Assembly: GCA_902787365.1 (NCBI GenBank)
Contig: CADAGC010000005.1
Span: 22,188 to 86,187, forward strand
Origin: an uncultured Ruminococcus sp.
GTDB lineage: Bacteria > Bacillota > Clostridia > Oscillospirales > Ruminococcaceae
DNA length: 64,000 bases
Direction of reading: 5' to 3'
This document shows positions 53,873 to 62,506 of this stretch, piece after piece (position 1 is the first letter of the stretch; the number at the start of each line of letters is the position of its first letter). The translations under genes were made by a program, and so were the position numbers. Below the pieces are notes generated by a model. It made no database searches. It had not been told where the DNA came from and saw only the letters and a list, made by a program, of their open reading frames with translations.

Positions 53873-54016
53873 TGTGTATGTGAGCAGCGTACATATCATT
53901 CCCCACCGCCAGCTTATCACTCTCACCCGCCTTGTGTTCACCCCACGTAAACCCCCTTTGCACCGTATGTCAAAACCTTTTGACATAAAAAATCCCCTGA
54001 TGTAAAAAGCCTTGTA

Positions 54017-54045
54017 TAGACATTTCTTCCCTCACCTGCTATACT
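54017..54045 (+). promoter_or_regulatory. Promoter of the XRE-membrane gene
   Basis: TAGACA, 17 nt, TATACT. Confidence 0.55.
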
Positions 54046-54100
54046 GGTGTCAGTCAGGAGAAAACACATCATATTGTCATTATCTTAAAAGGAGGTCAGT

Positions 54101-54670
54101 ATGGAAGTCTCAAACCAGATAAAAAAGCACCGCACCAAAAACGGCTGGTCACAGGAAACGCTTGCCGAAAAAGCCTATGTCAGCCGCCAGACGGTGTCGA
54201 ACTGGGAAAACGGCAAAAGCTACCCCGATATCCATAGCCTTGTGCTTCTTGGCAATATCTTTAACATTTCTCTTGACGAACTTATAAAAGGAGATGTTGA
54301 GGAAATGAAAAAAGAAATTGGTAAAAACGATGTCAGAAACTTCACTATCTGGGCGTGGGTACTTACTGGTATGATGATAGCTATGGTGCTTTCTGCTATG
54401 CCGCTGTTTAAGCTCGGCGATGCGGGCGTTATCATATGGGGCTGCTTTGCAGCACTTACCCTGCTTGTCTGCGTAAAGGTCGAAAAGCTCAAAAAGTGCT
54501 ATAATATACAGACCTATAAGGAGATATCCGCCTTTATGGAGGGTAAGCCCCTTGATGAGATAGTGGCTGACCGTAAGAAGTATACCACCGCACAAAAGGT
54601 GATGTTCGGTGTAGCCTCCGGCGCCGCCGGCGTGCTGGTGAGTGTCTTGATAATGTGGCTTTTGAAATGA
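54101..54670 (+). CDS. XRE-family HTH regulator with C-terminal membrane domain
   Basis: 189 aa, ATG with AGGAGG 5 nt upstream. Residues 1-65 are an XRE helix-turn-helix (KHRTKNGWSQETLAEKAYVS, RQTVSNWENGKSYPDIHSL). Membrane segments at about 85-100, 107-125 and 165-188 (WVLTGMMIAMVLSAM, VIIWGCFAALTLLVCV, VASGAAGVLVSVLIMWLL). Membrane-tethered repressor-like proteins of this form are common in Clostridia; target unknown. Monocistronic with its own terminator. Confidence 0.82.
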   Translation: MEVSNQIKKHRTKNGWSQETLAEKAYVSRQTVSNWENGKSYPDIHSLVLLGNIFNISLDELIKGDVEEMKKEIGKNDVRNFTIWAWVLTGMMIAMVLSAMPLFKLGDAGVIIWGCFAALTLLVCVKVEKLKKCYNIQTYKEISAFMEGKPLDEIVADRKKYTTAQKVMFGVASGAAGVLVSVLIMWLLK

Positions 54671-54673
54671 CAA

Positions 54674-54702
54674 CAAAAACCCCCGAAAATCGGGGGTTTT
54701 TT
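54674..54702. terminator. Bidirectional terminator
   Basis: AAAAACCCCCGA/TCGGGGGTTTTTT; serves the XRE gene and the convergent coiled-coil gene. Confidence 0.9.
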
Positions 54703-54706
54703 CATA

Positions 54707-56272
54707 TTATATGTGATTGTGAACAGCCGGCTTTACTTCAGTTGCCTTTTGAGCAGCTCCCTGCTTTTCAAGGGCATCAAAGTGATTCTTCTCGGTGTTG
54801 TACATCTTCATAAGGTCACTTGTGTTTTTTGTCAGCACCTTATTGAGGAAAACATTTAAATTGCGGGGATTCTTGACAGCCTTTTCCATAAGACTGTTAA
54901 GCGCTTTGCCTTCCTTTATACGTGCAGCTCTCTGCTCGACCTCTTCAAGTACACCCTTGTCACGTAAGTTCTTCTTTTCATCGTGAGTTACCTGCGATGA
55001 TGCAATGATGTCAGCTACAAGATCCCTTACCTGCTTCTGAGCCTCCTTGTTGTTAATGAAATCCGGCTGATCTTTAAGCTTTGTTATCTTGTCATGTGCT
55101 ATCTCGTTGTGGTCGATAAGGGCATTGTCACGCTCTATCTTTTCTTTTCTGTCCTTTATTACCTTTTCTGTCGCCTTTATCTTCTTGGATATTATGCTCT
55201 CATAGCTGTCAGCCGCTTCCTCTAAGCTGTTAACGGCCTTTACACGCTTTCTTGCATTCTTGTTTGTTATCTGCTCGGGGTCATCAGCCCACTGACCCGA
55301 TCTCTTGTCGGTTTTTTTGTGGTCGATGTAGCGCTTGTCTGCTTCGTGCATCTCTGTCAGATGCTGCTTTATAACCGTAAGCTTTGAAAGATACTCCTCG
55401 TATACATCAACAGTCGCCTTGTCTATCTTTTCGGGACTGAGATTGGTGTTTTCAAACTTGTATAATGCGCTAAGGTGTATCTTTACCTTATCAGCCGCAG
55501 CACCTGCCGAGTCGTATGCATCGCTGCCACGCCCTATGAGCTCGCCGTTTTTGTGTGCATCAATTGCCGCTGTCAGCTTGTTTAATGCCTCGTTTTCGTT
55601 TATGACTGCCTTGGGCTGTTCTGCTTCAGGCTGCTCTATTTCGGGTTCGTTCTCGTCTTCTATCGCATTTATGTTGACGAACTTGGGCTCGTTGTTTTCC
55701 TTTACAGGCTCTTTCTTCTCCTGCTCCTGCTTGGGCTGTGCCTGCTTGTCGTTCTTCTTGTCTGCAAGAAGAATGTCATTGAACTTTTTCTTGTGTGCTT
55801 CAATGTCAATGCCGGCATCATAGCATCTGTTGAGCAGCTCGATGAATGCAAAATAATTCTCCATGTTGCTGCCGAAAGCCTGATCCTGTGCCTTGTGACC
55901 GTGCTGTACGAGGTTTTTGAAATTGTTGCCCTCAAGCATGGTGTTGAAGAACGCTACCGTGTTCTCAACTGCCGTGTTCCACCTGTTCTTGTATTCCTCT
56001 GTGGCCTCCTTGGGGGCATCTACCTCCATTATGGAAGTGTCAAAGCCAACCGTGTTGAAAGTATCCTTGAACATACTTGCTTCTTCTCTTAAGATAGTCG
56101 CATAATCAGCACCGAGTTTGCCGATGCTCATTATTACGGCATTCTGATAATCCGAGACATTGTTTGATAACTGCATAAGACCCTGGCTGAAGTCCGAAAC
56201 GGTCTTTTTCTGCTCTGCTGTAAGTCCTTTACCTGCTGTTCTTCTTATAAATTCATCGTATTTGATAGGCAT
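54707..56272 (-). CDS. Large charged coiled-coil protein of unknown function
   Basis: The start at 56272 (MPIKYDEFIRRTAGKG) has AGGAGG 8 nt upstream; the open frame continues to 56536 through a dispersed repeat and is rejected. 521 aa, no signal, no membrane segment. The N-terminal 170 residues are helical (TAEQKKTVSDFSQGLMQL...), the middle has a Pro/Glu/Gln-rich linker (QEKKEPVKENNEPKF, EIEQPEAEQPKAV) and the rest is strongly charged helix (EKVIKDRKEKIERDNALIDH, ARIKEGKALNSLMEK). No family recognised. Confidence 0.75.
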   Translation of the reverse strand: MPIKYDEFIRRTAGKGLTAEQKKTVSDFSQGLMQLSNNVSDYQNAVIMSIGKLGADYATILREEASMFKDTFNTVGFDTSIMEVDAPKEATEEYKNRWNTAVENTVAFFNTMLEGNNFKNLVQHGHKAQDQAFGSNMENYFAFIELLNRCYDAGIDIEAHKKKFNDILLADKKNDKQAQPKQEQEKKEPVKENNEPKFVNINAIEDENEPEIEQPEAEQPKAVINENEALNKLTAAIDAHKNGELIGRGSDAYDSAGAAADKVKIHLSALYKFENTNLSPEKIDKATVDVYEEYLSKLTVIKQHLTEMHEADKRYIDHKKTDKRSGQWADDPEQITNKNARKRVKAVNSLEEAADSYESIISKKIKATEKVIKDRKEKIERDNALIDHNEIAHDKITKLKDQPDFINNKEAQKQVRDLVADIIASSQVTHDEKKNLRDKGVLEEVEQRAARIKEGKALNSLMEKAVKNPRNLNVFLNKVLTKNTSDLMKMYNTEKNHFDALEKQGAAQKATEVKPAVHNHI

Positions 56273-56344
56273 AATGCTTTCCTCCTTAAATAGCCTGTTT
56301 TTTGGCGTTTTCATAAGTAATACCCTGAATCGGACAGAATGGGT

Positions 56345-56485
56345 GCAAAAAAACACAAAAATTTTTTCGGAGGGGCCCTTTTCCTCAAAAATGGCTTGCA
56401 GGGTCTGGGATAGAGTCCCAGCGGGGTCGTACTCAATCAAGCTTGCTTGATTGAGTACAGGCAGTGCCCCATTCGCCGACAGGCG
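56345..56485. repeat. Modular hairpin repeat, copy 2
   Basis: Aligns in inverted orientation with 10487-10600. Blocks: TTTTTTCGGAGGGGCCCTTT, CCTCAAAAATGGCTTGCAGG, an extra hairpin TCTGGGA/TCCCAG (56405-56422), then GTACTCAATCAAGC/GCTTGATTGAGTAC (56429-56458) and GCCCCATTCGCC. The main hairpin has compensatory changes against copy 1 (A-T here, G-C there). Confidence 0.75.
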
Positions 56486-56571
56486 ATATCCTCCCCGAAT
56501 AACCATATCCCCAAAAATGAATAATCCCCCACTCAAAATTGCAAAAAATCTGTGAAATGCCCCTGCTCCTA

Positions 56572-56600
56572 TTGACTTTGAGCCATAAAAGTATTATAAT
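56572..56600 (+). promoter_or_regulatory. Promoter of serC
   Basis: TTGACT (56572-56577), 17 nt, TATAAT (56595-56600). Confidence 0.82.
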
Positions 56601-56635
56601 TAAAGGGTATTAAAAATATATTGGAGGTTTTCACA

Positions 56636-57721
56636 ATGGGTAGAGTTTATAACTTTAGCGCAGGCCCTGCCGTACTTCCCGAGGAAGTGCTCAAAGAGGC
56701 TGCAGACGAGATGCTCGATTATAAGGGCACAGGCATGAGCGTTATGGAGATGAGCCACCGTTCAAAGGCTTATGATACCATAATCAAGGAAGCTGAGGCT
56801 GACCTCAGAGACCTTATGAATATTCCTGATAACTATAAGGTAATATTCTTACAGGGCGGTGCTTCCCTCGTGTTCGCAGAGGTTCCTATGAACCTTATGA
56901 AGAAGGGTAAGGCAGCTTATATCATCACAGGCCAGTGGGCTAAGAAGGCAGCTGCTGAGGCTGAGAAGTACGGTGAGGTAGTAAAGGTCGCTTCCTCCGC
57001 TGATAAGACATTCAGCTATATCCCCGATTGCTCCGATCTCGATATTCCCGATGATGTTGACTATGTATATATCTGCGAGAACAATACTATCTACGGTACA
57101 AAGTTCTGGAAGCTCCCCAATACAAAGGGTCATGAGCTCGTAGCAGACGTTTCCTCCTGCTTCCTTTCTGAGCCTGTTGACGTTTCTAAGTATGGCGTTA
57201 TCTATGGCGGCGTTCAGAAGAATGTAGGCCCTTCCGGCGTTCAGATCGTAATAGTCAGAGAAGACCTCATCGCAGACGGCCCTGCATTTAAGCAGACTCC
57301 TACAATGTGTGACTGGAAGATCCAGGCTGATAACAATTCTCTCTATAATACACCCCCCTGCTATGGTATCTATATCTGCGGTAAGGTGTTCAAGTGGATC
57401 AAGAAGATGGGCGGCCTTGAGGGCATGAAGGCTCATAACGAGAAGAAGGCTAAGATCCTCTATGATTTCCTTGATGAGAGCAAGATGTTCAAGGGCACAG
57501 TTGTTAAGGAAGACCGCTCGATCATGAACGTTCCTTTCGTAACAGGCAACGCTGACCTTGACGCTAAGTTCGTAGCTGAGGCTAAGGCTGCCGGCTTTGA
57601 GAACCTTAAGGGTCATAGAACAGTCGGCGGTATGAGAGCTTCTATCTATAACGCTATGCCTATCGAGGGCGTAGAAAAGCTCGTAGAGTTCATGAAGAAG
57701 TTCGAGGCTGAGAATTCGTAA
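56636..57721 (+). CDS. serC: Phosphoserine aminotransferase
   Basis: The start at 56636 (MGRVYNFSAGPAVLPEEVL) has GGAGG upstream; 361 aa. NFSAGPAxLP is the family N-terminal signature; the PLP Lys is in VIYGGVQKNVGPSGVQIVIV. Converts 3-phosphohydroxypyruvate and glutamate to phosphoserine and 2-oxoglutarate, the second step of serine synthesis. Followed by serA after 86 nt. Confidence 0.96.
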   Translation: MGRVYNFSAGPAVLPEEVLKEAADEMLDYKGTGMSVMEMSHRSKAYDTIIKEAEADLRDLMNIPDNYKVIFLQGGASLVFAEVPMNLMKKGKAAYIITGQWAKKAAAEAEKYGEVVKVASSADKTFSYIPDCSDLDIPDDVDYVYICENNTIYGTKFWKLPNTKGHELVADVSSCFLSEPVDVSKYGVIYGGVQKNVGPSGVQIVIVREDLIADGPAFKQTPTMCDWKIQADNNSLYNTPPCYGIYICGKVFKWIKKMGGLEGMKAHNEKKAKILYDFLDESKMFKGTVVKEDRSIMNVPFVTGNADLDAKFVAEAKAAGFENLKGHRTVGGMRASIYNAMPIEGVEKLVEFMKKFEAENS

Positions 57722-57807
57722 TTTCTTAAGAATAATTTGTATCGGCGTGGGGCAGACCGCCCTGCGCTGATTGATTATAATAATATTTCTGAAAGGATAT
57801 GATACAG

Positions 57808-58959
57808 ATGATAAACGTATTGACACTCAATAAGATAGCTGCCTGCGGCACAAATAAGTTCGGCGCAAACTACGCAGTATCCGATAACTGCGACGCTCCC
57901 GAGGCAGTAATGGTAAGATCTGCTAAGATGCATGATATGGAATTCAAGGATAACCTCCTTGCTATCGCAAGAGCAGGTGCCGGTACAAACAATATCCCCG
58001 TTGATAAGTGCGCAGAGCAGGGTATCGTTGTATTCAACACACCCGGCGCTAACGCTAACGCTGTTAAGGAGCTTGCAGTATGCGGCCTCCTCCTTGCTTC
58101 CCGTAAGATCCCCGAGGCTATCGAGTGGGCTAAGACCCTTAAGGGTCAGGGCGATGAGGTAGGTAAGCTCGTAGAAAAAGGTAAGTCTAACTTCGCAGGC
58201 AACGAGATAATGGGCAAGACATTAGGTCTTATCGGCCTTGGCGCTATCGGCGGAAAGCTTGCAAATATCGCAATCTCTATGGGTATGAACGTTATCGGCT
58301 ATGACCCCTTCCTCTCGGTAAACGCAGCTCTTAACCTCAAGCCCCAGGTAAAGGTAACAACAAATATCAATGATATCTATGCAGAGAGCGATTATATATC
58401 TCTCCACCTCCCCTTCAATGCTGATACTAAGGATACTATCAATAAAGACACCCTCGCACTTTGCAAGGACGGCGTAAGGATCCTTAACTTCGCTCGTGGC
58501 GAGCTTGTAAACGGTGAGGCTATCGTTGCAGCTCTCGCAAGCGGTAAGGTTGCAAGATATGTTGTTGACTTCCCCTCTGACGCTGTACTCGGCGTAGAGA
58601 ATGTTGTAGCTATCCCCCACCTCGGCGCTTCTACTGAGGAGAGTGAAGATAACTGCGCTATGATGGCAGCTGACGAGCTTATCGAGTATATCGAGAGAGG
58701 TACGATCAAGAACTCGGTCAACTTCCCGAATGCAGAGCTTGTTAAGACCTGCGATACACTCGTTTGCGTTCTCCATAAGAACGTTCCTGCACTTATCGCT
58801 AAGATCACAGGAGCTGTTGCTGATAAGGGCGCTAATATCGAGAATATGGTCAATAAGTCCAAGAAAGACTGGGCTGTTACAATGCTCGACGTTAAGGGAG
58901 AAGCAGATATCGAAGCTATCAAGGCTATCGACGGCGTTGTAAGAGTAAGAGCACTCTGA
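57808..58959 (+). CDS. serA: D-3-phosphoglycerate dehydrogenase with ACT domain
   Basis: The ATG at 57808 (MINVLTLNKIAACG) has AAAGGA 10 nt upstream; an ATG at 57799 is too close to it. 383 aa. NAD-binding GLIGLGAIGGKLANIAISMG, catalytic region NFARGELVNGEAI and GVENVVAIPHLGASTEESED with the catalytic His, and a C-terminal ACT domain (VLHKNVPALIAKITGAVADK). First step of serine synthesis. The ACT domain suggests feedback by serine. Pairs with serC. Confidence 0.95.
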   Translation: MINVLTLNKIAACGTNKFGANYAVSDNCDAPEAVMVRSAKMHDMEFKDNLLAIARAGAGTNNIPVDKCAEQGIVVFNTPGANANAVKELAVCGLLLASRKIPEAIEWAKTLKGQGDEVGKLVEKGKSNFAGNEIMGKTLGLIGLGAIGGKLANIAISMGMNVIGYDPFLSVNAALNLKPQVKVTTNINDIYAESDYISLHLPFNADTKDTINKDTLALCKDGVRILNFARGELVNGEAIVAALASGKVARYVVDFPSDAVLGVENVVAIPHLGASTEESEDNCAMMAADELIEYIERGTIKNSVNFPNAELVKTCDTLVCVLHKNVPALIAKITGAVADKGANIENMVNKSKKDWAVTMLDVKGEADIEAIKAIDGVVRVRAL

Positions 58960-58978
58960 TAAAAACTGATATTTCGTA

Positions 58979-59015
58979 TAAAAAAAGACCTCTGCACACG
59001 CAGGGGTCTTTTTGT
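58979..59015 (+). terminator. Terminator of the ser operon
   Basis: AAAAAGACC-TCTGC/GCAGG-GGTCTTTTT with ACAC loop. Confidence 0.9.
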
Positions 59016-59021
59016 GTCTCT

Positions 59022-59201
59022 TTAAGGCAATACCGCTGGGCCATTGTACGTCAGACACACAGTCAAATTTTTCGTCAGATTGGCTAAATTTACCGCAGGA
59101 ATACTAATGTATTTCAAGGTAAATTTGGGTAATATGACGGAAAATTTGCAAGTGGATGGCGTGCAAAGGTATCCGCCGGTGGTTGTGCGGTGTTGCCTTA
59201 A
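59022..59201. mobile_element. MITE-like element, copy 2
   Basis: About 180 bp with terminal inverted repeats TTAAGGCAATACCGC and GCGGTGTTGCCTTAA; a TTAA duplication flanks or ends both sides. Inverted homologue of 23504-23685. Its right end (minus-strand view) supplies the TAA stop of the ECF S-component gene. Confidence 0.78.
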
Positions 59202-59719
59202 GCCTTTTGGGTTTTCTTTACCCTCTTTACCGCCTTAGTCCTGTCAAGCGCTGTGCCTGCTAAGACGAATACTATGCTGCTTGCAACTATCTGAACGGTG
59301 TTGGCTGCCGCATCTGCAAAGCCCGCCGCAAGACTGTGATATATCACAAGCCCCGAATAAAGCCCGTAGCCGCCTACGCAGAGAATAAGTGCGGGTATAA
59401 GCGCTAAAAGATTTCTCGTGCCGATTATGTGCTCGCTCTTGTTTGTGAAAGCAAGCGTTGTCAGCGCCTTTATCACTATCGTTGCAGGTACCCATATGAA
59501 GTAGCCCGATAAAGCGTCCGAAAGCCCTGCGCCTATGGCTGCCGCTGCTGCCGCATAGGGTGTCGGTAAGATCGACGCCGCTAAGAATATCACCCCGTCG
59601 CCTATGTGAACGTAGCCCTTTATCGTGGGAACGTGTAAAAACGCCGTAAGTACGTAGATAAGTGCCGCAAATACTGCCGTTAGTGTGATGAGCCTGAGTT
59701 TGTTGTCGTTTCGTGTCAT
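59198..59719 (-). CDS. ECF transporter S component (TIGR04002-like)
   Basis: The start at 59719 (MTRNDNKLRLITLTAVFAAL) has GGGAGG 9 nt upstream; 173 aa. Five or six membrane segments with the S-component opening (LTAVFAALIYVLTAFLHVP) and the loop VHIGDGVIFLAASILPTPYA AAAAAIGAGLSD (split) that resembles vitamin-type S components. It would pair with a shared EcfA/EcfT module not in the window. Substrate not determined. Its stop codon is inside the terminal repeat of the MITE-like element. Confidence 0.82.
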   Translation of the reverse strand: MTRNDNKLRLITLTAVFAALIYVLTAFLHVPTIKGYVHIGDGVIFLAASILPTPYAAAAAAIGAGLSDALSGYFIWVPATIVIKALTTLAFTNKSEHIIGTRNLLALIPALILCVGGYGLYSGLVIYHSLAAGFADAAANTVQIVASSIVFVLAGTALDRTKAVKRVKKTQKA

Positions 59720-60091
59720 TTTGTGTGACCTCCCTTTTATTTGTCTGATATTATAATACGCCATTTTAAGCGAAAAATCAAATCACACTAATCGTGTAGA
59801 CTTTAGAGGGATTTTGTGTATTTTGCCATACCTCGCTGCATTAAAACCACAAAATTCTATAAATACTGCACAGCACTTTTCCCCTGCTAAAACAGCGTAA
59901 AAATCCGCTCTCGGCATTTTTCACAGCCACGCTGCCCGTATGGTGCCTTGGCTATGTGAAATAGGTAGAAAAAATATTTTCCTCCCCCACTCTTCGACCT
60001 CTTTCTTTCCTGCCATGTGGTATCATCATAAAAACAGCTGATGCAGGCGGCTGCGGCCGTGTCTGCATATCTGTAAACAGGAGGAATAAAA

Positions 60092-60925
60092 ATGAAAATG
60101 GGAATTCTGAGTAAAGCTAAGGATATGGAGCTTTTCGGGTTTGCGCCCGATAACAGAGGGGCGGTGCTCGATATACCCGTCACGGCGATAAAGCCTAACC
60201 CCCGCCAGCCGAGAAAAACCTTCGGCGCAAACGAGCTTGCGTCGCTCTCACGCAGTATCTCGCAGGACGGGGTGATACAGCCCCTCACCGTTAGGGATAA
60301 GCAGGGCTACTATGAGCTTGTTTCGGGCGAGCGGCGGCTGCGTGCCGCTAAAATTGCAGGACTCAAAACCGTTCCCTGCATAATCACCGATATATCCGAC
60401 GAGCGCTCGGCGGTCTTTGCGCTTATCGAGAATATCCAGCGCTGTGACCTTAACTTTTTCGAGCAGGCGCAGGCAATATCTCAGCTGATAAGCGAGCACG
60501 GCTTCACGCAGGAGGAGGCAGCGCTGCGCTTGGGCCTAAGCCAGCCCGCAGTCGCCAATAAGCTAAGACTCCTGCGCCTTGATGATGACGAGCGCTCGGT
60601 GATAATCGCAAACGCCCTTTCCGAACGCCACGCAAGAGCGCTGCTTCGGTGCGACGATAAAAAGCAGCGCCTTGCCGCACTTGATAGGGTGATATCCGCC
60701 TCAATGAACGCCCTGCAAACCGAGAAGTATGTAAAATCTCTGCAAAGACAGGAGCAGATAAAGCGCAGCTACCAGAAGCGTGCGCCTATCCTGCGAGATG
60801 TGCGGCTTTTCGTCAATACAATGAATAAGGCTGTGCGTGTTATGCAGCTTGCAGGGGTCAAGGCTAATACTAAGCGTGTAGAGCATGAGGGGTATGTGGA
60901 TTATATTGTGAGTATACCCGTTTAG
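60092..60925 (+). CDS. noc: Nucleoid occlusion protein Noc (ParB family)
   Basis: 277 aa, ATG with AGGAGG 7 nt upstream. ParB N-terminal domain (IKPNPRQPRKTFGANEL, ELVSGERRLRAAKIAGL with GERR), HTH (EEAALRLGLSQPAVANKLRL), and a C-terminal DVRLFVNTMNKAVRVMQLAG tail typical of Noc rather than Spo0J. Noc binds sites over the chromosome and membrane and prevents septation over DNA. The 59720-60091 gap upstream holds no gene; a weak TATCAT box lies near 60030. Confidence 0.82.
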   Translation: MKMGILSKAKDMELFGFAPDNRGAVLDIPVTAIKPNPRQPRKTFGANELASLSRSISQDGVIQPLTVRDKQGYYELVSGERRLRAAKIAGLKTVPCIITDISDERSAVFALIENIQRCDLNFFEQAQAISQLISEHGFTQEEAALRLGLSQPAVANKLRLLRLDDDERSVIIANALSERHARALLRCDDKKQRLAALDRVISASMNALQTEKYVKSLQRQEQIKRSYQKRAPILRDVRLFVNTMNKAVRVMQLAGVKANTKRVEHEGYVDYIVSIPV

Positions 60926-60945
60926 TACACCTCTCTATAAAACAA

Positions 60946-60968
60946 AAAGCCCCCAAATCGGGGGCTTT
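60946..60968. terminator. Bidirectional terminator
   Basis: AAAAGCCCCC/GGGGGCTTTT between noc and the convergent SseB-like gene. Confidence 0.9.
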
Positions 60969-60981
60969 TATAATGCGTGAA

Positions 60982-61500
60982 TTATTCCTCGCTGTCCTGT
61001 GCAGCTTCCTCGGCGGGTGCGGCAGCAGCCTGCTGCTCGTTGCGCCTCTTGATGAGAACTTTCTTTATGCCGTCAAGCATATCCCTTGTGAAGGGCAGAT
61101 TGTGCGACATGGGGTTGATGACAAAGCCCTTGATAGCGGGTACCTGCTCAACTAACATCGCAAGGTCGCCGAACTTCATCTTAACTCTCTGATAAGGCTC
61201 GTCTGCCTTGAACTTTGCAAGCTCCTCGGCATCTGTGAATGCGGGGAAGTATGTGTCGCCCTCGCCGCTGCCCGACTGCTTCTTGATGAGCAGGAAGCGT
61301 GCCTTGGGCTTCTCCTCGAATTTTACCTCGTTGTTCTCGTTAGCAACGATCTCTTTCTTCTTCTCGATTATTGCAGGAACGTAGAATGTTCCTCTGAGTG
61401 CTGCGTTGATTACAACGTTCTGTGTGTCGGGTGTGAAATCAGCTCTCATAGCTGTTATTGCTTCAATAAGCTTGGGGTTTGTTACCTGCTGGTCTGCCAT
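60982..61500 (-). CDS. SseB N-terminal domain protein
   Basis: 172 aa, ATG with AAAGGAG upstream. The pattern LIEAITAMRADFT ... ALRGTFYVPAIIE ... YFPAFTDAEELAKF ... IKGFVINPMSHNLPFTRDML fits the SseB N-terminal domain, a common small domain of unknown molecular role in Firmicutes. The C-terminus is an Ala/Glu/Gln-rich tail. Third gene after tatD and the GT2 gene, 53 nt apart. Confidence 0.75.
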   Translation of the reverse strand: MADQQVTNPKLIEAITAMRADFTPDTQNVVINAALRGTFYVPAIIEKKKEIVANENNEVKFEEKPKARFLLIKKQSGSGEGDTYFPAFTDAEELAKFKADEPYQRVKMKFGDLAMLVEQVPAIKGFVINPMSHNLPFTRDMLDGIKKVLIKRRNEQQAAAAPAEEAAQDSEE

Positions 61501-61541
61501 AATTATTTCTCCTTTACAATTTTTTCGGTTTTGTGGTCTAA

Positions 61542-61553
61542 GGCAATATTGCC
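61542..61553. repeat. GGCAATATTGCC palindrome next to the GT2 stop
   Basis: TAAGGCAATATTGCC resembles two ends of the MITE-like element joined without its middle; 1 nt from the stop codon of the GT2 gene. Confidence 0.3.
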
Positions 61554-62501
61554 CTACTTTTCAAGATCTTTTTCAATAATGTAGCGTGGGCGCTGCTTCG
61601 TTTCAAGGTATATCTTGCCGATGTACTCCCCTATTATGCCTATCGCTAAAAGCTGTAAGCCCCCTATCGCCCATATGGATATGACGATAGTTGACCAGCC
61701 CGCAACGGCTTTGCCCATGCACCATATAACGAAAAATCTTATCAGCAGTATTATGCTGACTAAAAAAACGAATATCCCGAGAAATGTTATAAAGCGTATC
61801 GGCTTTACCGAAAGCGACGTTATCCCCTCTATGGCAAAGGATATCATCTTCTTTAACGGGTATTTCGATTCGCCTTTCTCTCGCTCGTTCCTTACATATT
61901 TAACTGTGGCCGTCTTGTAACCTACCATCGGCACAAGCCCACGTAAGAAGAGATTGACTTCCCCAAACTGTGAAAGCCCCTCTAATGCATCTCTGCTCAT
62001 CAGCCTGTAATCTGCGTGGTCGTAGGTTATCTCAACGCCTAAGTGTTCAAGGGTGCGGTAATACATTCTCGCCGTGTTTCGCTTGAATGCCGTGTCCTTC
62101 TCCCTCGATGAGCGTACACCGTAAACTATCTGTGCGCCCTTTTCATATTCGTCTAAGAATTTGTCTACCGCATCTACATCGTCCTGTAGATCGGCGTCCA
62201 TTGATATCGTTATGTCGCACCTGTCTTTGGCGGTCATAAGCCCTGCAAGTAAGGCGTTCTGATGCCCCCTGTTGCGTGAAAGCTTTATCCCCACAAATGC
62301 TGGCGCCGCATTCCCGAGCTTCTCGATCATCTCCCAGGTTTTGTCCTTCGAGCCGTCGTCAACGAACATTATGCGGCTGTCTCTGCTTATCCTCCCCTGC
62401 TCTATCAGAGAGTCGAGCTTTTTCAAAAGCGCCTGCGCCGTTATCGGCAGCATCTCCTCCTCGTTGTAACAGGGAACTACTATGTATAATACGCTTGCCA
62501 A
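61554..62501 (-). CDS. GT2 glycosyltransferase with two C-terminal membrane segments (GtrB/CsbB-like)
   Basis: 315 aa from TTG (MASVLYIVVPCYNEEE) with GGAGG 9 nt upstream, itself overlapping the tatD stop. GT-A fold: VVPCYNEEEMLP, FVDDGSKDKTWEMI, SMDADLQDDVDAV (DxD), then two membrane helices (FITFLGIFVFLVSIILLIRF and STIVISIWAIGGLQLLAIGI). The family makes polyprenyl-phosphate-linked sugars for wall or membrane decoration. Translationally coupled to tatD. Confidence 0.9.
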   Translation of the reverse strand: MASVLYIVVPCYNEEEMLPITAQALLKKLDSLIEQGRISRDSRIMFVDDGSKDKTWEMIEKLGNAAPAFVGIKLSRNRGHQNALLAGLMTAKDRCDITISMDADLQDDVDAVDKFLDEYEKGAQIVYGVRSSREKDTAFKRNTARMYYRTLEHLGVEITYDHADYRLMSRDALEGLSQFGEVNLFLRGLVPMVGYKTATVKYVRNEREKGESKYPLKKMISFAIEGITSLSVKPIRFITFLGIFVFLVSIILLIRFFVIWCMGKAVAGWSTIVISIWAIGGLQLLAIGIIGEYIGKIYLETKQRPRYIIEKDLEK

Positions 62502-62506
62502 CGCTT

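Noticed and set aside
56273-56536. N-terminal extension of the coiled-coil protein
   Set aside because: It is translation of the modular repeat; a strong ribosome site precedes 56272.
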